A stretch of 47,717 nt of DNA from Bacillus pseudomycoides DSM 12442. GTDB lineage: Bacteria; Bacillota; Bacilli; Bacillales; Bacillaceae_G. The translations under genes were made by a program, and so were the position numbers. This document shows positions 41,559 through 47,717 of this stretch, in pieces (the first letter of the stretch is position 1; the number at the start of each line of letters is the position of its first letter). Below the pieces are notes generated by a model. It ran no database searches. It had not been told where the DNA came from and worked only from the letters and a program-made list of their open reading frames with translations. Where the stretch lies: assembly GCF_000161455.1 (NCBI RefSeq), contig NZ_CM000745.1, forward strand, positions 1,062,991 to 1,110,707, written 5' to 3'.

Positions 41559-43193
41559 TTATTTTTTGACTTCAACCCATTTGTAGCTAAATTCGCCACC
41601 ATATTTATGTTCTAGCAACCCTGTAATAGAGCTGCGTTGTAAATATGCTTTTCCTGGTTGATATACTGGAGCAATTGCTGCATCATCCAACAATTGTTTT
41701 TCAGCTTTCAACAGTGCATCCCAACGAGATTGTACATCTGTCTCTACTTTTGCCTTCTTAATTAATTCGTCATATGCTGGATTTGCATAGTTGACTTTGT
41801 TTTGCGGATTTCCTGTTGTATACATATCTAGGAATGCCATCGGATCCATATAATCTGGGGCCCATCCTGCATACGACATTGCATATTCTCCACTTGCTTC
41901 AAGTTTTAATTTTTGTGCAAATGGCTGCATTTTCATTGAAATTGTTAAGCCTGGTAAATTCTTTTCAAATTGCCCTTTTAAATACTCACCGATTTTCTTA
42001 GCATCATCTGTATCAAAGTTCAGCAACTCTAAATCTACTTTATCAACACCAAGTTCTTTTTTACCAGCTTCCCAATATTTTTGAGCCTCTTTTATATCTT
42101 CTTTGATCAGATTTCCATTTTCTTCACGGAAGTCTTTTCCATTTGGTCCTTTCGCTAAACCTTTCGGAACAAAACCGTACATCCCCTGTGAACCATCGTT
42201 TAAAATAACTTTCCCGATATTTTCACGTTCAAAGGCCATTGATATTGCTTTACGAATGTTCTTATTCGCTAAGAACTTGTTCTTTTCGTTTAAACGAATA
42301 AACTGTGTAGAAGGTTTCTTAATTGTCTTGAAATCAGAATCTTTTTTGTATTTATCTACAAATTCTGATGTCAATACGACACGATCAATTGCATTTGTTT
42401 CATATAAATTTATTGCAGTTGAACGATCCTTTAGAATATTGAAGTTTACTTCTTCCAGCTTCACTACTTTATTGTCCCAGTACGTCTCATTTTTCTTAAG
42501 CTGGAAACTTTGTTCATGTTTCCACTCATTTAAGACGAACGGACCGTTATAGAGCGTCGTATTAGATTCTAATCCAAATTTATCCCCTTGTTCTTTTACG
42601 AACTTTTCATTTAATGGATAGAATGTTGGATATACCGTTAAGCTAACAAAGTAAGGAACAGGGTTGTCTAATTCCACTTCTAGTGTGTGATCATCAATTG
42701 CTTTTACGCCAAGTTCTTCAACTGGCAACTCTTTTTTATTAATTTTTTCTGCATTCTTTACATCGAATAATATGTAAGCAAATTTTGCACCTGTATTTGA
42801 ATCGACAGCTCGTCTCCAAGAATATACAAAGTCTTTAGCTGTTACAGGTTCCCCATTAGACCACTTCGCATCATCACGTAATTTAAATACGTACTTCTTA
42901 CCATCTTCCGTTTTCTCATAAGACTTTGCCACACCTGGAACGAGTTTATCGTCTTTTCCAAGGCGATATAATCCTTCCATTGTGTTATTCATTATGTTAG
43001 AAGATGCCGCATCTGTTGATAATGTTGTATCCATTGTCGGAATTTCAGCAGCTTCAGGTAAATTTAGTACTTGTTTGCCTGAAGCACTGCCTTCTTTCGT
43101 ACTCGCTTTCGTATCTTCTTGCTGATAACTACAAGCACCAAGCATACTGACCGTCAATGTCGATGCAAGTATTAGTGGTATCTTTTTCTTCAT
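41559..43193 (-). CDS. oppA: Oligopeptide-binding lipoprotein OppA
   Basis: The peptide receptor of the Opp system, which imports nutrients and signalling peptides (in this group, PapR and Phr-type peptides enter through Opp). 544 residues: signal peptide with SMLGAC lipobox (Cys ~21), then the SBP family 5 domain (DGKKYVFKLRDDAKWSNGEPVTAKDFVYSW). A GGGGAGG site precedes the ATG. It is the first gene of oppABCDF and a close paralogue of the orphan at 33459-35105. Confidence 0.96.
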   Translation of the reverse strand: MKKKIPLILASTLTVSMLGACSYQQEDTKASTKEGSASGKQVLNLPEAAEIPTMDTTLSTDAASSNIMNNTMEGLYRLGKDDKLVPGVAKSYEKTEDGKKYVFKLRDDAKWSNGEPVTAKDFVYSWRRAVDSNTGAKFAYILFDVKNAEKINKKELPVEELGVKAIDDHTLEVELDNPVPYFVSLTVYPTFYPLNEKFVKEQGDKFGLESNTTLYNGPFVLNEWKHEQSFQLKKNETYWDNKVVKLEEVNFNILKDRSTAINLYETNAIDRVVLTSEFVDKYKKDSDFKTIKKPSTQFIRLNEKNKFLANKNIRKAISMAFERENIGKVILNDGSQGMYGFVPKGLAKGPNGKDFREENGNLIKEDIKEAQKYWEAGKKELGVDKVDLELLNFDTDDAKKIGEYLKGQFEKNLPGLTISMKMQPFAQKLKLEASGEYAMSYAGWAPDYMDPMAFLDMYTTGNPQNKVNYANPAYDELIKKAKVETDVQSRWDALLKAEKQLLDDAAIAPVYQPGKAYLQRSSITGLLEHKYGGEFSYKWVEVKK

Positions 43194-43511
43194 ATTGTAC
43201 TACCTCCCCTAATTGCACCTCCTGTACCCCCACTTACTAAAAAGCAGAATTGAAAGAATAATCTCCAAGTTTCTACAATTTTCATTATACATATAATGTG
43301 ACGATTGTGAATATAGTTTTTTGTTTTTTTGTTAAAATTTTTAATAAAATGTTTATTTTTTTATTTTTTGTAAATGAGGCACTTAACATTGCTCCCATCA
43401 TATTGAAAGAAAATACAAAATTGCGTATAATTTTCAAATAATTATCCCTAGTACTCATTATAACTTTTATAGTATAATAATTCTAGTAATATTTTGACGG
43501 AGGGGAACATT
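43194..43511. other. Divergent promoter region of oppA and the small membrane gene
   Basis: 318 bases with long A/T tracts around 43310-43370. The oppA promoter must lie here. On the plus strand a TATAAT-like word (around 43471-43480) precedes the gene at 43512. I cannot single out operators. Confidence 0.4.
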
Positions 43512-43892
43512 TTGAATAGACTTTATTCTCACACTTGTATATTAATATTGTTAGCAATAATCGTTTCTAGCATTGGTGCATTCCTATTTTCAGCTCAATT
43601 TTTGTTGAATTTTGTCAATATCATGTTTTACATTGCATTATTTTTTGTTATTTTAGGAGGTTTTTTATTTCTATTTCAAAGTGGATTTTTCAACATAACA
43701 ATGTACGCTTTCCAAAAAGTATTTGGAACAAATAAAAAGGTAGAATCTTTAATTGAAGAAGAAGAATCAGCAATAGATAAAAAAGAAAGAATATATAAAA
43801 CGTATTCTTTCACATGGACATACCCCATCTGCATTACAGGTGTTCTTTTAGGCCTCATCTCTACGATCATTAGCTTTACTATTTTGATGTAG
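43512..43892 (+). CDS. Small membrane protein, DUF3899-like
   Basis: 126 residues with three hydrophobic segments (~8-28, 33-55 and ~103-124) and a charged middle (VESLIEEEESAIDKKERIYK). It looks like members annotated as DUF3899 in Bacillus; function unknown. Start TTG 43512 lies behind GGAGGGGAA; the earlier TTG at 43494 lies before the ribosome site and is unlikely. It sits between opp and trpS. Confidence 0.7.
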   Translation: MNRLYSHTCILILLAIIVSSIGAFLFSAQFLLNFVNIMFYIALFFVILGGFLFLFQSGFFNITMYAFQKVFGTNKKVESLIEEEESAIDKKERIYKTYSFTWTYPICITGVLLGLISTIISFTILM

Positions 43893-43944
43893 TTTGCAAA
43901 CGTTTTTCCATATGATATAATTACTTGCAAAACATTTTGTTATA

Positions 43945-44089
43945 AAAAGCGCAAGTGGCTCGCTCAGAATGCGAGGGGGATGGAGCTCCTGACGTAGAGG
44001 CGCTTTTTGCCTCGCTGGAAGGCGCGAAGCCACCGAGTATTCTTGCCACTGGAGCTGGATTACTCAAAAAGCGCAAGTGGCTCGCTCAG
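43945..44089 (+). repeat. Structured repeat, family 2, unit R1 plus a partial unit
   Basis: It starts AAAAAGCGCAAGTGGCTCGC and ends GCCACTGGAGCTGGAT. It holds the internal hairpin GAGGCGCTTTTTGCCTC. The ends pair: AGTGGC (43955) with GCCACT (44045). Immediately after it, the 5' end of another unit (44066-44089) appears and breaks off. Related units: 44377-44517, 45566-45685 and, by its ends only, 45690-45807. Confidence 0.85.
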
Positions 44090-44121
44090 CTGTTAAAAAC
44101 AGAGCTATATTATAATAAATT

Positions 44122-44370
44122 CATATGCATGCGATGAGAAAGAAGAGTACATATTGCAGCAATTTCAGAGAGCTTGTGGTTGGTGAGAACAAGTAATTGT
44201 ACAGTATGGAATGGGCTTTTGAGCACCAAACCGAAACAACTTAGGAGTAGGCTTTGGCGTTATATCCAGGCGTTATAATGGATAAAAGAGATTTCACTAT
44301 TTGTGAAATAATTAGGGTGGTACCGCGGTCCATTCGTCCCTAGATCATTTGGGATGAATGGGCTTTTTTG
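44122..44370 (+). promoter_or_regulatory. Tryptophan T-box leader of trpS
   Basis: A tRNA-sensing riboswitch. AGAGAGC near 44168 begins the AG-bulge/Stem I region. The specifier codon is UGG at 44212-44214, in the typical frame GAA-UGG-GC-UUUUGAGC, so the leader reads uncharged tRNA-Trp. The T-box AGGGTGGTACCGCG is at 44314-44327. The terminator CCATTCGTCCC / GGGATGAATGG with six T ends at 44369. A TATAAT at 44111-44116 could be the -10; no good -35 was found. Confidence 0.95.
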
Positions 44371-44376
44371 TATTTA

Positions 44377-44517
44377 AAAGCGGAAGCGGCTTGCTTAGAA
44401 TGTGAGGGGGATGGAGCTCCTGATGTAGAGGCGTTTTTTGCCTCGTAGGAAGGCGCGAAGCCACCGATCATTCTTGCCGCTGGAGCTGGATTATATAAAA
44501 AGCGGAAGCGGCTCGCA
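44377..44517 (+). repeat. Structured repeat, family 2, unit R2 plus a partial unit
   Basis: Same layout as R1, but the end stem is AGCGGC (44385) with GCCGCT (44476), a compensated change. A truncated second unit start follows at 44497-44517. It lies in the trpS leader, between the T-box terminator and the trpS ribosome site. Confidence 0.85.
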
Positions 44518-44573
44518 TTGACCTACTTCCCCCACTCTTCAACAATACATACAAATTTCAAGGAGGCATTATT

Positions 44574-45563
44574 ATGTCAGTTATTTTTTCTGGTATTCAG
44601 CCAAGCGGAACAATTACGCTTGGAAACTATTTAGGAGCAATGAAACAATTTACAGAATTACAAAACGAACATGATTGTTATTTCTGCATTGTAAACCAGC
44701 ATGCGATTACAGTTCCTCAAGATTCTGTACAACTTCGTAAAAACATCCGCAGCCTTGCTGCGCTATATGTAGCTTGTGGTATTGATCCTGAAAAATCTAC
44801 TTTATTTGTACAATCAGAGGTACCTGCGCACGCTCAACTCGGATGGATTATGCAATCTATCGCATATGTTGGAGAATTAGAACGTATGACGCAATATAAA
44901 GATAAATCATCTGGTAGAGAATCTGTTCCAGCTGGATTACTTACGTATCCACCATTAATGGCAGCTGACATCTTACTTTACAACACTGAGATTGTGCCAG
45001 TTGGCGACGATCAAAAACAACATATGGAATTAACTCGCGATTTAGCAGAGCGTTTCAATAAACGTTTCCGTGAAATTTTCACAATTCCAGAGATTCGCAT
45101 TCCAAAAGTAGGCGCTCGTGTTATGTCATTAACAGAACCTACGAAAAAAATGAGCAAATCTGATCCAAATCCAAAATCAATGATTAGTATGCTTGATGAG
45201 CCAAAAACAATTGAAAAGAAAATTAAAAGTGCAGTAACTGATTCTGACGGTATCGTAAAATACGACAAAGAAAACAAACCTGGTATTTCCAACTTATTAA
45301 CAATCTACTCTTCATTCTCAGGTAAAACAATTGAAGAACTAGAAGCTTACTATGAAGGAAAAGGATACGGCGACTTTAAAGGTGATTTAGCACAAGTAGT
45401 CGTAGAAGCAATTCGTCCAATTCAAGAAAAATATAACGAACTAATTAACTCCCCTGAATTAGATGAAATTCTTGACAAAGGTGCTGAAAAAGCAAATCGC
45501 GTTGCAATGAAACAACTACGTAAAGTTGAAAATGCAATGGGATTAAGCAGAAAACGTAGGTAA
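44574..45563 (+). CDS. trpS: Tryptophanyl-tRNA synthetase
   Basis: Class I synthetase charging tRNA-Trp. 329 residues, standard bacterial length. The HIGH-type motif PSGTITLGN is at 10-18 and KMSKS at 192-196. GDDQKQHMELTRDLAERFN, in the Trp-binding region, is conserved. AAGGAGG lies 9 bases before the ATG. It is controlled by the T-box upstream and bracketed on both sides by family 2 repeats. Confidence 0.98.
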   Translation: MSVIFSGIQPSGTITLGNYLGAMKQFTELQNEHDCYFCIVNQHAITVPQDSVQLRKNIRSLAALYVACGIDPEKSTLFVQSEVPAHAQLGWIMQSIAYVGELERMTQYKDKSSGRESVPAGLLTYPPLMAADILLYNTEIVPVGDDQKQHMELTRDLAERFNKRFREIFTIPEIRIPKVGARVMSLTEPTKKMSKSDPNPKSMISMLDEPKTIEKKIKSAVTDSDGIVKYDKENKPGISNLLTIYSSFSGKTIEELEAYYEGKGYGDFKGDLAQVVVEAIRPIQEKYNELINSPELDEILDKGAEKANRVAMKQLRKVENAMGLSRKRR

Positions 45564-45565
45564 TG

Positions 45566-45685
45566 AAAAAAGCGGAAGTGGCTCGCTTAGAATATGAGGG
45601 GGATGGAGCTCCTGACGTAGAGGCGCTTTTTGCCTCGTAGGAAGACGCGAAGCCACCCATCATTCTTGCCGCTGGAGCTGGATTA
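45566..45685 (+). repeat. Structured repeat, family 2, unit R3
   Basis: It begins 3 bases after the trpS stop. The end stem is AGTGGC (45577) with GCCGCT (45668), with one G-U wobble, intermediate between R1 and R2. It contains the internal GAGGCGCTTTTTGCCTC hairpin. Confidence 0.85.
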
Positions 45686-45689
45686 TACA

Positions 45690-45807
45690 AAAAGCGGAGG
45701 TGGATCATTCAGCTCTGACGGTCTAAGTTTTTTTCGCATAGAATTCGTTCTTTGCCTTCTTATGCGGAAGGTTCTTAGACAAGAAGAGCTTGCCACCGGA
45801 GCTGGAT
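45690..45807 (+). repeat. Family 2 unit R4 with a different interior
   Basis: It keeps only the ends: AAAAGCGGAGGTGG and TTGCCACCGGAGCTGGAT, pairing GGTGG (45699) with CCACC (45793). The interior is unrelated and folds by itself: GTCTAAG (45721) with CTTAGAC (45774) and CGCATA (45735) with TATGCG (45761). It directly follows R3. Confidence 0.75.
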
Positions 45808-45813
45808 CAAATT

Positions 45814-45840
45814 AAAAAACCGCCAATTTGGCGGTTTTTT
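45814..45840. terminator. Bidirectional terminator between trpS and yjbA
   Basis: Perfect stem AAAAAACCGCCAA / TTGGCGGTTTTTT with a minimal loop. It overlaps the last two bases of yjbA. Confidence 0.92.
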
Positions 45841-46585
45841 AATTTACCTTTTGTTCATTTTCCATTTCCCATAACTTTTCAAAGAATGGTTGCCCTTTTA
45901 CAAGGCGTTCACATAGCTGTTCATGCTTTTTTGACCAACCATATTTCGCTTCCTCATAAAGGCGCTCCCAGACGTCTTCAAATTTCATATGTTGAACAGT
46001 CCCATATGCAGATGGATCCCATTCTGTATACCAATAGCGAATTTCAGCTGGATTTTTCGTTGTATGTAGTTGATCTAGCGCCATAAAAAGCAATTGTTTT
46101 AATTGTCGTTCTTTACGAGTTAAGCCATTCATAATATATGGCGATGGTGATAAAATATGATGCTCTTTTTGTGATTCTTCCACTTGAAACTCATACTTTT
46201 CTGCTTGGACATTTTCCACCATCTCATATACCATCTGCTCTTGACGAGGAATAAGCCTACTTTTTCGAATCGGTACATTGTACCCAATTGAATCCACTGC
46301 AATAATTCCTTTTCCATCTGTAACAACAAAACAATACTCTTGTTGCAAACGCTCATGATTTTTACGAATATACGCCTTATGATGTACGTCTTCCAATAGT
46401 TTTTGCGGAAGTTCCAATAATTCGTTCTCGATGTAATGATATAATGTAGAATCTACTTTTAATAATGGCACTTGATCTAATAATTCGATCGTATCATCCT
46501 TCCGCCATTCGTAAAAATGACAAACGTTATACCCATTTTCTTCACCTTCAAACCAATTTACCCACACATCATGTAGATATAACAT
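45839..46585 (-). CDS. yjbA: YjbA family protein (UPF0736)
   Basis: 248-residue soluble protein of the UPF0736/DUF3603 type conserved next to trpS in Bacillus; function unknown. It opens MLYLHDVWVNWFEGEENGYNVCHFYEWRKDD, with beta-rich N-terminal half (VTDGKGIIAVDSIGYNVPIRKSRLIPRQE) and a helical, aromatic C-terminal half (RKERQLKQLLFMALDQL, WSKKHEQLCERLVKGQPFFEKLWEME). It is convergent with trpS and shares its terminator. Confidence 0.9.
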   Translation of the reverse strand: MLYLHDVWVNWFEGEENGYNVCHFYEWRKDDTIELLDQVPLLKVDSTLYHYIENELLELPQKLLEDVHHKAYIRKNHERLQQEYCFVVTDGKGIIAVDSIGYNVPIRKSRLIPRQEQMVYEMVENVQAEKYEFQVEESQKEHHILSPSPYIMNGLTRKERQLKQLLFMALDQLHTTKNPAEIRYWYTEWDPSAYGTVQHMKFEDVWERLYEEAKYGWSKKHEQLCERLVKGQPFFEKLWEMENEQKVN

Positions 46586-46717
46586 TTTCTACCCCTCACT
46601 TCACTACTGTTTGTACATCTCATTATGTTCATTTCTTGTGAAATTTATTCCATCCAAGGGAATATATTCTACTTATTATTTCTTCACTACTTCTCACTTC
46701 CATTTTCATCATGCAAA

Positions 46718-46744
46718 AAAACTTGGCAGCGCCAAGTTTTTTAT
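46718..46744. terminator. Terminator of yjaZ
   Basis: Perfect AAAAAACTTGGC / GCCAAGTTTTTT stem with a 3-base loop, 12 bases past the yjaZ stop. Confidence 0.92.
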
Positions 46745-46756
46745 ATTTATCACCTA

Positions 46757-47545
46757 TTAAGAGGTAAAAGTATTTGCTTTATTTAATATACATATGGCAT
46801 CCATAGACAATAAAGAAAGCGTGTTATCTTTCTCAAATTCCACACAATCTTTTACAATATGAAATCCAACGCCATATCCAAGCATCTTCGGGTACATTTG
46901 CATTCCATTTAGTAAGCAGTCATGCTCCCTTGTTCCTCTCTTCATATCCTGTTTCTTTTTTACAACCTTCTCCCAATAATGAACCGCTTCCTCTTTTGTA
47001 TAGTACGATGTCCACGGTGCATAACTCTTTTCTGAGTGCCTTTCATACACCGCTTGCTCTGCAAGCCCCTCCATTATCATTGTATCAAGTAATGTATAAT
47101 CCTTTTCTTTCTTTTCAATTTGATGTAACCGACATATGTGATGATATTCATGGGTAAGCAATGCTTTTAATTCCTTCACTGTATTCCGTCCACAGACAAA
47201 CAGGAAAATCACATGACGCATTGTTAAGCCAGCTTTTCCGTTATATTCCGCTTGTACCGTGCGATTATATGAATCTGATAACAAAATAAAGATAGGGACA
47301 TCTGGCCCTTGTAACCAGTGCTTTAGTTCCTCATACTCCTCAGAAAGCTCTTTCCAAATCTGCTTTTCCTCTAGTCGCTCAATTTCTTTTTGTCCTTCCA
47401 TCACTGGACGATACATACCTTTAGAAATTAAAAAACGGTACAACCTCTCCTTTGGCAATGGAATGTATTTTGTAAACTTCTCACAAAGCTTTTCTGGACG
47501 CCCATAATAAAGGTGCAGCCAATCTGCCGTTTGAATAACCCCCAT
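46757..47545 (-). CDS. yjaZ: DUF2268-type putative zinc protease (YjaZ)
   Basis: About 262 residues, soluble. The zinc-binding HEYHH lies at ~132-136 (LLTHEYHHICRLHQ), and a downstream Glu in MIMEGLAEQAVYE is the likely third ligand. This is the gluzincin-like arrangement of DUF2268 proteins. ATG 47545 is preferred to GTG 47551, as GGGAGGAG then lies 5-6 bases upstream. Substrate unknown. The place beside yjbA matches B. subtilis yjaZ. Confidence 0.88.
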   Translation of the reverse strand: MGVIQTADWLHLYYGRPEKLCEKFTKYIPLPKERLYRFLISKGMYRPVMEGQKEIERLEEKQIWKELSEEYEELKHWLQGPDVPIFILLSDSYNRTVQAEYNGKAGLTMRHVIFLFVCGRNTVKELKALLTHEYHHICRLHQIEKKEKDYTLLDTMIMEGLAEQAVYERHSEKSYAPWTSYYTKEEAVHYWEKVVKKKQDMKRGTREHDCLLNGMQMYPKMLGYGVGFHIVKDCVEFEKDNTLSLLSMDAICILNKANTFTS

Positions 47546-47610
47546 CTTCACTCCTCCCTTTTCTTCTATATATATATATGCAAGAAAAGGAGCGAACGCG
47601 AAGTGATAAA

Positions 47611-47682
47611 ATGAAACTTTTGATTGGCTTTACTTTGTTTCTGATTGCGCTATTTCATCTTTCCTGCGCCCAAAAAGATTAG
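47611..47682 (+). CDS. Possible 23-residue lipoprotein-like peptide
   Basis: ATG to TAG encodes MKLLIGFTLFLIALFHLSC followed by AQKD. This is a minimal signal peptide with a lipobox-like LSC-A. The nearest GGAG is 17-18 bases upstream, which is too far for an ideal site, and it could instead be the start of a decayed gene. It is divergent from yjaZ. Low certainty. Confidence 0.35.
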   Translation: MKLLIGFTLFLIALFHLSCAQKD

Positions 47683-47717
47683 TAGTAAAGTCCTGATGCC
47701 GAAATAAATCCCCTTCA

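Noticed and set aside
42103..42552. 149-codon frame antisense to oppA
   Set aside because: Antisense shadow of a well-supported gene; rich in Phe and Ser as expected of antisense reading.
43955..44137. Short open frames inside the family 2 repeats (also 45630-45815)
   Set aside because: They are open only because of the repeat composition; the paired ends and compensatory changes show selection on structure, not on protein.

Overview
The window looks like a chromosomal segment of a Bacillus cereus group organism (cereus, thuringiensis or a close relative). It is AT-rich with AGGAGG-type ribosome sites. From about 16.5 kb to the right end it carries the yjaZ-yjbA-trpS-opp-spx-mecA-pepF-yjbH-yjbM-prpE-fabI backbone known from Bacillus, read in reverse relative to the usual B. 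subtilis map. Species assignment is inference from gene content and repeats; no 16S or other marker is present.

Left part (1-16.5 kb): a mosaic, partly decayed surface-glycan locus lying between an intact fabI (16524-17300) and a diverged 3' fragment of fabI (37-329). From left to right it holds a glycosyltransferase 2 remnant, two copies of a module made of a small CgeA-like protein plus a CgeB-like glycosyltransferase (the second gene of copy 1 is a pseudogene), a truncated MerR regulator with an intact MerR-type promoter, and a 48-codon rmlA remnant. These are followed by a polysaccharide-type GT-B enzyme, a 900-residue LamG-GT2-GT4 fusion, a six-gene pseudaminic-acid operon (dehydratase, aminotransferase, SpsF-like cytidylyltransferase, PseG-like hydrolase, formyltransferase, PseI synthase) and a GT4 enzyme paralogous to the C-terminal half of the fusion. 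Both small CgeA-like genes have sigma-K-like promoters with identical 17-base spacing. The locus is therefore best read as a system that decorates the outer spore surface with a nonulosonic acid. A formyltransferase occupies the place where the N-acetyltransferase PseH would be expected, which suggests an N-formylated pseudaminic acid.

Middle part (16.5-33.4 kb): fabI with a FapR box, a rodA/ftsW-type polymerase, prpE, the yjbL-relQ-nadF-rluD group, yjbK, truncated globin plus spxH, a 57-residue membrane peptide, pepF, coiA, cls, mecA, a terC-type transporter and spx. SpxH and Spx (adaptor and substrate of ClpXP) and MecA (adaptor of ClpCP) lie together, as in other Bacillus.

Right part (33.4-47.7 kb): an orphan oppA paralogue, a MATE exporter, the oppABCDF operon with a hairpin between oppA and oppB, a small membrane protein, trpS with a tryptophan T-box leader, yjbA, yjaZ and a tiny possible lipoprotein.

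Two families of dispersed structured repeats occur in the intergenic spaces: four copies of a ~160-base element (17.5, 31.9, 35.4 and 37.3 kb), and a second family whose units bracket the T-box leader and trpS. The second family shows compensatory base changes in its end stem. No tRNA, rRNA, CRISPR array or intact insertion sequence was seen.
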